A stretch of DNA of 29,596 nucleotides from contig BFEA01000690.1 in NCBI GenBank assembly GCA_003427395.1, positions 609,915-639,510 on the forward strand, given 5' to 3'. Below the pieces are notes generated by a model, which did no database searches, was not told where the DNA came from, and saw only the letters and a program-made list of their open reading frames with translations. The stretch is from Chara braunii. Taxonomy: Eukaryota; Streptophyta; Charophyceae; Charales; Characeae. Made by a program: the position numbers and the translations under genes. Shown here in pieces: positions 7,405 to 16,401 of this stretch (position 1 is its first letter; the number at the start of each line of letters is the position of its first letter).

Positions 7405-9099
7405 TCAGTCTTCAACCATCGGGCGATTTCCCTTCTGCAGAGATCTTTCGTATTGAGTTGCAACTTGAGGAGCGGTCTGCATGAGTTCTTCCCTGGTGAA
7501 CCAGCGGTCCTCCTTCGGATCAGTGTGATGCCGGAACCAAACACGGTACTGCAGCTTCGGTTTCGGAGGATGTCCCCTGCCTGCTGGTCTTGATACCGGC
7601 AACTCTCTGTGATCCACGACGTCATCAATGTCCACCTCTCCGTCCATGGTTGGGGGCAGCATTGAGCGACGAGATGGGAATTGATCAGTCTCTTTGAAAG
7701 GTGCCAGTTTGGAGGCGTGAAAGATAGGGTAAGTACGGAGATGACCAAGGATCCGGATAACATAAGATGGCCCATCCGGATCTATCCCGACGATGTCCAA
7801 GACTTCCCAACGTCCAAAGTATTGGGGCATGAGTTTGCGGGAGATCCCGTACTCCTGTCCCAGTTCTGAAGACTTAACCCAGACCCTATCCCCAACTTGA
7901 AATGTAGAAGGTCGGCGGTGTCTATTTTCAGACTCTATCATTGCAGCCTGCGCCTTCTGCATCTGTTCTTCAGCCTGCTGCATCTTCTGTTCATAGCGGT
8001 AAGCAAATTCTAAGGTACCTGGTGCAGCTGTCGACTGATTCTCATTAAGGAGAAAATCCAAGGGTAGTCTAGGCTTGAAAGTCAGTAGCAAACTGTTCGG
8101 GCTCACCCCGGTGGCGCTGTGTACCGCATTGTTATACAGACTGGCGATGAGTGCAAACTTCTCATCCCAGTCCACCTGGTTGGGCTTGATGTAATGCCTC
8201 AACAGGTGTTGTACAGCGCGGGTCAGTTGCTCAGCCTGGCCGTTGGCCTCTGGGTGATTCCCAGAAGTCATTTGCAACTGAGTTCCCTGTTCTGCAGCAG
8301 CGGCCTTCCACAGTTCGCTGGTAAATTGGACATCCCTGTCACTGATTATGGATTTCGGTAGGCCAAAATCCCTGACCCAGTTCTCTTTAAACATTCTAAT
8401 CACGTACTCCGTCTTTGCTGTTTCCGGCATTGCTATTAACCTAGCATACTTACTAAATTTATCCACAATGACAAAGATGTGACGCATCCCACTCTTGCTA
8501 GTGATCAGAGTATCCATGAAATCCATGGACAGACTCTCACCAGGCCGTTCCGGAATCCGAAGGGGCTTCAGAAGCCCAAGAAGAGCCTGAGTACGTGGCT
8601 TGTCCCGTTGACAAATTTGACAAGTCTCAACGTACAGCTGGGCATCTCGCATCATCGTGGGCCGCCATAACCACTGCAGCAAGTTGGTTGCGGTCTTTTT
8701 ATACCCAAAATGGCCGGTGGCATCATGACACTCACCTAAAAACAAACTACGCAAAGACTCGCTATTGGGAACACACAATCGTTTATTCCCTGCCTTCTCA
8801 AGGAACAGCAAGCCATTGACCAACTCAAACTCGGCAGAGGTCTTCTTGTCCTTTGCCTTAAGTCTGCGTATGATCTCAGACATGAACTGGTCCTCGCGAT
8901 AGGCTTCCACCAAGGACTGAGTAACATGGTCCGTCAAATCGAACTCAGTAATCAGCGCACCTGAGAAATCAGGTCTACGTGACAAGGCATCCGCAACCTT
9001 GTTGTACTCCCCTTTCATATACTGAGGGTCAAAGTCATACTGCTCAATGACTTCGATCCAACGCTTGAGTGCGTCAGAAAGCACAGGCTGGGTTCTCAT
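7405..9099 (-). CDS. pol: Pol of element B: RNase H end, integrase, chromo-like tail (564 aa open)
   Basis: This is the longest open stretch of B. Residues 1-40 are the RNase H C-terminus (DALKRW, then KVADALSR). Next is the integrase zinc finger with all four ligands (H and H in ECHDATGHFG, then CQICQ). The DDE core follows, with Asp in SMDFMDTL, Asp in ISDRDVQF and Glu in HPEANGQAEQ. The C-terminal part has VGDRVWVKSSELGQ, PQYFGRWEVLD, HLRTYPIFHASKL and EELMQTAP, plus a ~20-residue extension to the stop. This is the only integrase in the window that keeps its zinc ligands and the DDE triad. It is cut off from RT by a one-base deletion near 9214, so no complete Pol can be translated. Confidence 0.92.
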   Translation of the reverse strand: MRTQPVLSDALKRWIEVIEQYDFDPQYMKGEYNKVADALSRRPDFSGALITEFDLTDHVTQSLVEAYREDQFMSEIIRRLKAKDKKTSAEFELVNGLLFLEKAGNKRLCVPNSESLRSLFLGECHDATGHFGYKKTATNLLQWLWRPTMMRDAQLYVETCQICQRDKPRTQALLGLLKPLRIPERPGESLSMDFMDTLITSKSGMRHIFVIVDKFSKYARLIAMPETAKTEYVIRMFKENWVRDFGLPKSIISDRDVQFTSELWKAAAAEQGTQLQMTSGNHPEANGQAEQLTRAVQHLLRHYIKPNQVDWDEKFALIASLYNNAVHSATGVSPNSLLLTFKPRLPLDFLLNENQSTAAPGTLEFAYRYEQKMQQAEEQMQKAQAAMIESENRHRRPSTFQVGDRVWVKSSELGQEYGISRKLMPQYFGRWEVLDIVGIDPDGPSYVIRILGHLRTYPIFHASKLAPFKETDQFPSRRSMLPPTMDGEVDIDDVVDHRELPVSRPAGRGHPPKPKLQYRVWFRHHTDPKEDRWFTREELMQTAPQVATQYERSLQKGNRPMVED

Positions 9100-9167
9100 C
9101 CATCTCAGGGTCTGATGATCAGTCCTGAGGATGAAGAATCTCCCAAGAAGATAGTGTCTCCAATGGG

Positions 9168-10064
9168 TCAGAGCCTTGTAAACCGCATAGAGTTCCTTCT
9201 CATAGGTAGACTTGCCAACTTTTGAGACGACATTTTCTTGGACATGTACTTTACAGGCCTCAACTTTGGCCCCTCCTGCTGCGCGAGCACGGCGCCAATG
9301 CCATATTGGTTGGCATCCATGGTGACTATAAACGGCTTGTCAGGATCAGGAAGTTTCAAGACCTCGTAGTGCGTCAACACATGCTTCAGATGTCTGAAAG
9401 TTGCCTCGCACTCGTCTGTCCACTCCCATGGGGTGTCAAGGCGGGTCAAATCAGTAAGAGGAGCAGCCACTATGCTGTAGTTCTTAATGAAAGTCCTATA
9501 GTAGCCTGTCATTCCAAAGAAAGATCTCATCTCAGTCACAGACTGAGGACATGGCCAATCACGAATGTTTGCCACCTTCGCGTCATCGAGCTTCAAACCT
9601 TCCACGGAGATCTCATGACCCAAGTACAAGACACGGGTGCGGCCAAACTCGCACTTCTCTCCGTTGATCTTGAACTTGTGTTGTCACAAGAGACTGAGAA
9701 CTTTGTCCAAATGTGCAACGTGCTCCTCGACAGTCTTACTAAAAATATGTATGTCATCGAGGTACACGATGACAAACTTATCCAAGTAGTCATGGAATAT
9801 CCGATTCATAGTGTGTTGAAAGGTCCCAGGAGCATTGCAAAGGCCGAAAGGCATCACCACAAACTCGTACGGACCGTACCTGGTCTGAAAGGCGGTTTTG
9901 TGTTGATCCTCGGGCCGGATTGCAATCTGATGGTACCCGGACTTCAGATCTATCTTACTGAAGTACCGACACCCTTGCACTCTATCTAACAGATCATCGA
10001 TGCGCGGTAGGGGCTCTCTATTCTTTACAGTGATGGCATTGAGGCCCCAATAGTCAATGCACAT
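9168..10064 (-). pseudogene. pol: Pol of element B: reverse transcriptase and start of RNase H
   Basis: The frame runs from MCIDYWGLN through [23 protein letters not shown] and the catalytic YLDD (9764-9753), then LGHEIS and the RNase H start with the catalytic Asp in VTMDANQYG. A TGA at 9686-9684 interrupts RT where A has an Arg codon, consistent with CGA to TGA. Near 9214 one base is missing relative to A, and the frame then reads unrelated residues until 9168. The true frame resumes in the 9099-7405 stretch. Confidence 0.9.
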
Positions 10065-10100
10065 CCAAAGTGTACCCTCCTTCTTCTTAGGTACAAATAG

Positions 10101-10547
10101 TTACGGAGACCCATAAAGAGAGACACTCGGCCGGATCCAACCCTTCTCTATGAGTTCCTTGAGTTGGCGGCGAAGCTCATCAAGCTCGCCTGGAGACATC
10201 CGATAGATCCTACCCTTCGGGATACTAGACCCTGGGATAATCTCTATCGCGTGGACGACCTCCCTCTCAACAACCCCTGTTGGCTCTTCAAATAGATCAG
10301 GGTACTTAGCAACTACTCCCTCTATCTCCGGCGGCATTTTCACCGGCTCGCCTGCAGCAGAGACATAGACTAAATACGTACCCTCCTCCTGATTTTGCTT
10401 ATAGTAATTGTAAAACACGGCCGCACACATGCACCCATAGGACTCAATCAGACTCCTAGCTTTGAACTTATGTAATCTGGCGGTCCCTCCACCTGGCAAA
10501 TTGTGTTTGACCACTTTTCGGTCCCAGTCAAACTGGGGCTGTGCCAC
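10101..10547 (-). pseudogene. pol: Pol of element B: linker between protease and RT
   Basis: This segment joins protease to RT. It shows the typical spacer wording of Ty3/gypsy Pol: YPDLFEEPTG, then HAIEIIPGS, IYRMSPGELDELRRQL and LIEKGWIRPS, the start of the RT fingers. It ends at TAA 10103-10101, inside the segment that A reads as YGSPVLFVP, so the stop is a nonsense change. It is in the same frame as the RT segment downstream. Confidence 0.85.
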
Positions 10548-10618
10548 AGAGAGGTATTACATACCTAGTAACATATCCATTGGGAGCTCGTTACTCACTA
10601 GGAACGAGACACGATGTC

Positions 10619-11044
10619 TCAAGTACCCTCCCGCGTATGGAAACAACACTCAACATCCTGGAGGTAGTCATTGACTACCATGCGCTGTTTGTTGGCATAG
10701 GTCGACTCCACAGGTCGACTCAGGTGCTGGACTTGCCCCTGTAAACGCAGCCTCTCAACGCACGCGGGACTGATAAAGTTCCTAGTCGAGCAAGTGTCAT
10801 AATAGGCCCCAGCCTTGCGGCCACCAATGACAACCTCGCTGACGAACATCTCACCCTTAGGGGCTTTGACTAGAGTCGTCCAAGAAGCTAGTGGGTCTGA
10901 TCTAGACCACTCCACCTCTAGCTCCTCTAAGGACTCAAACAAATTCATCGAACAGAGGCTCGATGGGTTTGAACGTGTTTGCGGGACAACGCTGGCGTCA
11001 GTAGCTTGGGCCATCTCTCGAGATGGTGAGGGTGTCTCCACCAC
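10619..11044 (-). pseudogene. Protease region of element B
   Basis: A retropepsin-like aspartic protease remnant. The active-site region reads AYYDTCSTRNFISP, where related elements have D-T/S-G; the Gly is replaced by Cys, so activity is unlikely. A protease-end-like segment, DMLLGM followed by a stop and YL, is visible near 10580-10555 in another frame, so a frameshift lies near 10615. The role would have been cleavage of the Gag-Pol polyprotein. Confidence 0.78.
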
Positions 11045-11051
11045 CTCGACC

Positions 11052-11339
11052 CTAGCAGGAACAGCTACTATTCCTACTGGCCCGACGTGTTTCCCGGAGC
11101 ATTGCCAGAAGTACTGGCGACATTGCTGCCAACGGCGTGAGAGGATCCCAACACCTCTCCATCGTAGGCGGGATCTTTTCTGTCACCTTTTTATTGCAGC
11201 ACTTGAATTGGCTGTTGCCATATTGATCACAATGAATACAGACCTGTCGTGAGTATTGGTCTCTCCACACGTGTAAGACCCGCTTTCTCCCATGGAGGAG
11301 CATTGGGGTCAACTTGACTCCTAGACCGGAAACCTCCAC
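11052..11339 (-). pseudogene. gag: Gag of element B: zinc-knuckle region
   Basis: The nucleocapsid-type knuckle appears as CIHCDQYGNSQFKC. The spacing fits CX2CX4HX4C, but the His position is Asn. The preceding residues WRDQYSRQV follow on from the capsid frame after a shift near 11262. The knuckle normally binds element RNA; loss of His argues against function. Downstream residues in this frame are of uncertain meaning. Confidence 0.7.
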
Positions 11340-12222
11340 AGCGTCTACCAGTTGCCTTTCCTTTTTGAGCTACGACAGCGACCACTCCACCCTCTGAAGT
11401 TTCTACGCTGCCCGCCTTTGTACCTACTCCCTCCTGGAAGTGTTCGTCTACTTCGATAGTGGAACCATCATTATCGACAAACATTAAGCGACCCTTCGCC
11501 TTCCAGTTAGGAGGCAGTGTCTTCTTCCTCCCATCCGTAGTGAGTGTCTGTCCATGCCCTATCTTAGCCTCGAGGTCTAGGGCCATCTTGCTGAACGAAG
11601 GGAAGTTGTGCATATTGATGTTGGCCTCCCTTGCCAACTGGTTCCTGAGAGGCAAAGAGAAGCATCTCAGGTACGAGGTAAGTAAGACCTGGGGGTCATA
11701 GCGCACCCTTGGGACGCAGATCAGACGCTCAACAGCGTCGGTGGCTTCCCTTACTGACTTGAACTGCCGCGTGTGCAGTGTCAGGATCGCATCAGTGGCC
11801 CTTTGGGCCTCATGAGGATCGTGCCACCTGTCCTCCACCATCTTCAGGAAGTCCTCCAATTTCTGGGTGACCGCCCAAGCGTGGAAGTCATGACCATACC
11901 CCTGGAGCTGCACTAAAACACTCAACCATCTTGCTGCACTACCCTCTAGGTAGGAAGCAGCCACAATCACTTCTTCGTGCGGCAAGGTAAGTTTACACCT
12001 GAAGTAGACCGACACTGCCCTCAACCACGTGTCGAGGTCTTCGCCTCTCTTGTCCCCTGTGAAGGGTTTCAGAGCGGCGATGGCCGTCTTTGGAACCCAC
12101 TGTGGTTGTCCCGGTCCCTGCACCACTCCGGGTTGTGGACCCGGTGATACAGGCTGTTGTGCTAGCTGCTGAGGTTGTGTGCCCTGCGGCTGCACAGGCT
12201 GCGTGGTGACTGCAACCTGCAC
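11227..12222 (-). pseudogene. gag: Gag of element B: capsid (retrotransposon gag domain)
   Basis: About 300 residues fit the retrotransposon Gag/capsid family. A Gln/Pro-rich lead-in precedes KPFTGDKRGEDLDTWL, then YLEGSAARWL, the core LEDFLKMVEDRW and LRNQLAREANI. This protein would form the particle enclosing element RNA. The frame is entered by a one-base shift near 12225 from the upstream Gag frame. It leaves the knuckle frame near 11262, so residues after about KAGLTR are out of frame. Confidence 0.85.
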
Positions 12223-12225
12223 GGA

Positions 12226-13037
12226 GTTTGGGTGAACACTGTCTGAACAGGAACCTGCAAACTAGTCCCTGCTGATATCCCTCCTGACAGCGGCATGCCT
12301 AGGGAAACGATCGCAACCGATGATGGGGCTACATATGGGGATACCCCTGTCACCGGTGGGACAGAAAAAGGAGGATATGGCACGGGCCAGGCACCAGGCC
12401 CGGCTGGTGATGGTACCGCCTGAGTGCGCCCTGCCAGAATGGCTAGGCTTTGTTGGATATCCTAGAGGATGGTAGTCTGATGCTCCTGCATCTCTATTAC
12501 TCCTAGCAGGGGCCTCCTAACTACCCTCACATCATCATCCATGTTCGTGAGGTCCATCGTCTCTAACTCCTCTATGTCTGCCCCTCTCCTCTACATCCTG
12601 GCTCTTCTTCTAATCATGTTTTCCTTCTCCGCTTTTATCTGTCGTAATGCCTGCTGTAACTGTGCCTCCTGCAGGGCTTCCTGCTGGATGGCGACATCCT
12701 CTGGGCTCAACACTACTGCCTGGCTTGCCATAACGCCAGTGGACTGACTCACGATCTGCGTGACCGTTGAACGGACGATACCTGAACTGCTCGCCTGGGA
12801 AGTCCGCTGCGCACAAGTGACCATAGCGGAAGTGGCCATGGCTGCTGTAGCAGCGGCCTCGCTAGCGAAAGCCCTGCTGGCCTCGGCTGCTCTAGCTATC
12901 CTCTGCTGCTGTTGCCTCTCCCTAAGCTGGCGGAACAGAATCCTATCACCCTCCAGTCCTAAGGACACGTGGGCTATCGGGCGTCTAGCTGATCGCAAGA
13001 TCCGGTCGTCTGGTGGTGTGTCCTCCCTGTCGCTCAT
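12226..13037 (-). pseudogene. gag: Gag of element B: N-terminal Ala/Gln-rich region
   Basis: ATG 13037 opens MSDREDTPPDDRILRS, followed by a Gln/Arg run (RERQQQQR), an Ala-rich stretch and a coiled-coil-like segment (ALRQIKAEKENMIRRR). The frame continues through two TAG codons (12593-12591 and 12464-12462, the latter likely CAG to TAG) into a Pro-rich part and the frameshift near 12225. I chose this ATG because the frame connects to capsid and an acidic start is plausible for Gag. The N-terminal ~200 residues have no family I recognise. Confidence 0.65.
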
Positions 13038-14303
13038 ATGCTACAGCACTGTGCACCGTCTACACTAGGTCACTCAAGATGCCTACCGCAACAGAGGTGC
13101 ACAGACCAATTTAAAATAAATAAATAATTAATTGGTGACTATTCCGGAGCAGATACATTCAGGTTCTAACAAGTAAGTCCAGGTTCCTACAAACGAAACT
13201 ATTTTTAGTCTGACTAGTCCGCAAACAGAAGCACCAGGAACAATAAACAGTTCTAACTAATGTTGTCTGTCAGATGTCAATGGCTGTACACCTAACTAAT
13301 CAAAACATAAAAATAAAATCATTTGTGTGGATAGGACAACATGGAATTTTCTCGAACTTATCACCTGGAATCAACCCCTCCCTTAGTTCCCCTGAGTATC
13401 ACTTGACGTCAGCGTCCCTGAGCAATCTGGAGAGCGTCACGTGTCTAAAGGTGTGTGTCCAGCCCACCCCTGTGCCCCAAGTAACTGTTGAGCTGGCCAG
13501 CCCTGCACTGGTTTATCCTCGCGTGCAGCGAGCCTTACAACCATTGGCTGATCCAGAGGCAATTTAACGTCCGCCCCCAAGTGACTCCAGGAATTCTTTT
13601 ACGTCGTAGCCGGACGACGATCACAGCCAATGGTTCCCCTTCCGGTGCTTATTTAAAGACGCCCGGTCTCGTCTCCCTCAAGGACTGACCTGCCCAACAG
13701 TACCCATCTAACAGCGCAGCAAGCTGAACAAAGGACAAGCAGCAAGGCATGCGTGCTCTACTCCCTGTGGGTTGGCATGGTGACCGTGACCCAGTGCTTC
13801 GTCCAGGGCCCTTCAGAAAGCTCCGCCCATCTTCTCCCAGATGCTCCACGTGAACATTGCCAACTCTCAAGGTCGAGCGCACTCGACACCTCACAATGAG
13901 AGGACTCTCAAGAAGGAACACACAACCTCACGGTAAGAAGTGTCGGAGAGGGTAGATAAGGTTAAGAGCAACGTACCTCAAATAGCTGCCCTCAACCACA
14001 GAGATAATCTCACCAGATGACCAAATGGCAATTGTGATGACCAGTCACTGCATCGGCACAACCAGCATTATCTCGCCGTTCCACCTCAGCATCAATCGCA
14101 CATTGGATAGTTATCATCACACCGTCCAGACCACATTACAACCCACGTAGCCTTCCAGGCGATCCCCTCACCTCCTGGGTCGCCTAATACTTGTCTCCAC
14201 CCTCCTCACTACACACCACTTACGGCCAAACTCGCCCAGCAGACCGCATGTATGTACTGCATAAGGCAGAAGACAAGCGCCGGATGAGCGCAAACGTACC
14301 ACA
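13038..14303 (-). other. Untranslated leader of element B
   Basis: About 1.27 kb separates the PBS from the likely gag ATG. No convincing coding sequence is present on either strand. It contains an AT-rich stretch with the inverted repeat ACCAATT / AATTGGT near 13104-13137, an inverted repeat around AACCATTGGCTG (13539-13550 and 13624-13635), and the cluster of promoter-like words listed separately. It is long for a leader, so part of it could be an inserted sequence. Confidence 0.55.
13404..13657 (+). promoter_or_regulatory. Promoter-like cluster antisense to element B
   Basis: Reading on the plus strand: a perfect TGACGTCA at 13404-13411, CACGTG at 13438-13443, CCAAT near 13627-13631 and TATTTAAA at 13650-13657. 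The first two are classic bZIP binding words, and the order ends with CCAAT then a TATA-like box, as in a plant promoter pointing right, against element B. All are short words and could be chance; no clear gene follows. Confidence 0.3.
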
Positions 14304-14315
14304 GCTCCGATACCA
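14304..14315 (-). other. Primer-binding site of element B
   Basis: On the minus strand TGGTATCGGAGC follows the 5' LTR end after three bases (ATT). It matches the usual plant initiator tRNA-Met complement TGGTATCAGAGC at 11 of 12 bases. This fixes the 5' LTR end and the orientation of the element. Confidence 0.85.
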
Positions 14316-14318
14316 AAT

Positions 14319-15239
14319 TGCAAGGAAGTTGAGCAATAGCGAACTTCAGCAATCAAACAGCATCATACATATGAGTCCAGATAGTCGTGACCTCGAACCA
14401 ACAGCAGAATTGCATCACGAGATTCACCAAAGAAGAACACACCAAGAGTTCATAATTGACAATGCTGAAATATTCCCATCCATCACCAATGAAGAACCAG
14501 AGTTGATATCCTATCTGGCGCTCGACGCCCAGACTACATGTGGCAGATCCTCTCTAGCCGACACTACGATGCCGAAAGATGACGTCAACAGCATTCCCGA
14601 AGTACGAGCATAAGGCGACCAATGTCGCACGCTTCCAGCACCAGGTATGTCTCTCGCCACACTCACAACCTCGTTCCCCAACACACAGATGCCACTAGCA
14701 CCCAAGGACCACCCTGCGCTTCACCCAGCTTACAGCAGCGCAGATCGACTATGGCTGCGTGCTCCTTCCCTGCTCGCTCGTGAGAGCGTAGGCACCAGCC
14801 AGCAAATAGCGCAGCAGCGCTTGCGCAGCATGCAGCCAGCACCCGAATCCCCAATGAGGAGGCAGGCCCTTTGCTATATCGAAGTGGCTTGCCTGCGTTC
14901 AGTCCCTGGAAGCTTCCTATAGGCCCCGGTAGCCTGAGGCCCAGCACAACGAGAATAGGCCTTGGGCCTGAGGTGGTTGCATGTGCCCAATTGCCTTTGG
15001 GTTGTGTTTGGCCCGGTACCCGTATCCAGCCCAGGGCCTGCTTCACATACATTCACACAGGCGGCCCAGGGCCTGGGTTCACTCAACCAACTGGCGCTGC
15101 GCAACTGCCTGAATTTCCTTGAGTTGCGTGGTGGCCAGAAAAGGGCCCTGAGGGCCTCGTCGAGCCTGCCTTCACTTAGGGCGGCCGACGGGCTGCAAAA
15201 ATGGGGCCTTATGGGGCTCATAGATGCAGTGGCCTCGCA
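14319..15239 (-). repeat. 5' LTR of element B (921 bp)
   Basis: On the minus strand it runs from TGCGAGGCCACTGC (15239) to CTTCCTTGCA (14319), with TG...CA ends, and is followed by the PBS. It aligns along its length with the LTR of element A at 2758-3679 and with the truncated 3' LTR at 6866-7367. Reading frames across it are incidental. The outer flank at 15240 begins ACTCAAC. Confidence 0.92.
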
Positions 15240-15543
15240 ACTCAACATTATTATTGTTTTTTCGTGTTTGAATAAGAGGGGAGGAGATAAGGAGGAGGAG
15301 AGTGGTTGGCGAAGAAGAAGAGCATTGTCATTGGTCTATGCTGGAGTACGTCATCTTCTTCTTATTTCTTTCTTCTTCTTCTTCTTCTTCTTCTTCTTCT
15401 TCTTCTTCTTCTTCTTCTTCTTCTTCTTCTTCTTCTTCTTCTTTCTCTCTCTCTCCTCTCAAATCCATTCATTTCTTTTTGCAATTGGACGACGTTGTAC
15501 TTTCTGATGATTGTGTACTTCGAAATTGGCCAAGATCGTAACA
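15240..15543 (+). repeat. Probable LTR end of another + strand retroelement
   Basis: The sequence up to CGTAACA (15543) is followed after one base by a PBS, the arrangement of a 5' LTR end. The left boundary is not visible; it may have been cut by insertion of element B, whose LTR ends at 15239. The segment holds the (TTC)24 tract. Which element it belongs to is unresolved; element C downstream is a candidate. Confidence 0.5.
15370..15441 (+). repeat. (TTC)24 microsatellite
   Basis: An uninterrupted run of about 24 TTC units, followed by a TC-rich tail to about 15460. The long Ser, Leu, Phe or Arg homopolymer reading frames over it are artefacts of the triplet repeat. A pure run this long suggests recent expansion. 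Confidence 0.95.
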
Positions 15544-15544
15544 T

Positions 15545-15556
15545 TGGTATCATAGC
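15545..15556 (+). other. Primer-binding site, + strand
   Basis: TGGTATCATAGC matches the initiator tRNA-Met complement TGGTATCAGAGC at 11 of 12 bases and sits one base after an ACA end, the usual spacing behind a 5' LTR. It marks a + strand LTR element starting here, independent of element B. Confidence 0.7.
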
Positions 15557-16399
15557 GGATTCTACTTGCTGGCGAGAGTTGACTTTGCCGCCATAACCCT
15601 AAACTAAGTGGTAAGGGCTAACCACATAGGGTAAGGGCAGGAAGTTAGGGTTAAGTGGGGCAGCGTGGTGAAAGGGAAGTTGCTCCCACCTGGTAGGGTC
15701 GTGTAGGGTCAACAGTAGACCCGGCCAGGTTGCTAGAGTGCATATTTGTGGTGGCGAGACACAAGGTGGGACTTCGTGATGCAATTGGAGAGAGGTGACA
15801 GTGAAGGGCACCTACAACTGGAATCTAAACTTTAGGGAAGGTAAGGAGCGACTTTAGGGATTCCCTGAAGTTCGGTGAGCTTGAGGGTGGTAGCCATATC
15901 TGCACCTACAGACTGCAAGTTGCTACTTTGATCCTCAACATCGACAGGGGATCCGGCGTTGTACTTTGGGGTAGATGTTGACCCTCCTAGATGATAGGAC
16001 ACTAGTGTAGAAGATGCTAATTAGGTCAGGAGGACTATGTGAGAGGGGGGTGAGTTTCATTTCATCTCAAGAGCACGACCATTCAGGTAAGTGTCGTGCC
16101 GTGAGTTTCATTTCATCTCAAAAGCCCGACCATTCAGGTAAGTGCCGTGCCGCAAGGGTGCCAATGTGTGTGTGCATGGAATTGACTGCCTGTTGGGGTA
16201 TTCTGGGTTCTTCTTCCGTCCTCCATAGTCTTCATCTTGTGTGAAGTGTGTGAACTACTTACTCACCCGACGAGTGAATGGATGGAGTATCTCGTGTGCC
16301 ATGTTATATCTTTCTACAGTGCTTTGTTTATTTCATTTTGAACGGTTGTAGTCTGTAGGTTCTTTCTGGAGCTAAAATTCGTTTTTTAATACGGTAGGG
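15557..16399 (+). other. Probable retroelement leader, non-coding
   Basis: No coding sequence is supported. Just after the PBS lies a nested hairpin: TAACCCTAA (15594-15602) pairs with TTAGGGTTA (15645-15653), with GTGGT / ACCAC inside (15608-15612, 15621-15625). Further on is a 51-bp tandem duplication at 16050-16151. A T-run with AATACGGTA at 16382-16396 precedes the first recognisable LINE residues. Confidence 0.45.
16050..16151 (+). repeat. 51-bp tandem duplication with splice-donor consensus
   Basis: Two copies at 16050-16100 and 16101-16151 differ at only a few bases. Each contains CAGGTAAGT (16084-16092 and 16135-16143), the perfect 5' splice-site consensus, and ends GTGYCGTGCC. The copies are near-identical, so the duplication is young or conserved. 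Confidence 0.85.
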
Positions 16400-16401
16400 G
16401 C

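Larger units (their letters stand above)
6866..15239 (-). mobile_element. Ty3/gypsy LTR retrotransposon B
   Basis: In transcription order on the minus strand: 5' LTR 15239-14319, PBS, ~1.27-kb leader, gag from ATG 13037, protease, RT, RNase H, integrase and chromo-like tail to 7405, PPT 7380-7368, and a 3' LTR from 7367 truncated at 6866. It belongs to the same family as element A: Pol is closely similar residue by residue and the LTRs align end to end. Where both LTRs exist I count about 28 substitutions in roughly 495 bases plus a 14-bp deletion in the 3' copy, so insertion is not recent. Target-site duplication cannot be tested because the 3' LTR end is missing. Confidence 0.93.

Noticed and set aside
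9222-9989. 255-aa open frame on the plus strand
   Set aside because: It lies exactly antisense to the RT of element B and shows no motif of its own; the mirror frame occurs opposite element A as well.
14191-14613. 140-aa open frame on the plus strand
   Set aside because: It crosses the PBS and the 5' LTR of element B in antisense; no motif or codon pattern supports it.
14962-15507. 181-aa and similar frames over the TTC tract
   Set aside because: Homopolymer Phe, Ser, Leu or Arg runs come from the microsatellite, and the rest is LTR sequence.
15594-15653. Telomeric repeat tract
   Set aside because: Only single CCCTAAA/TTAGGG units occur, explained by one hairpin rather than a tandem telomere array.
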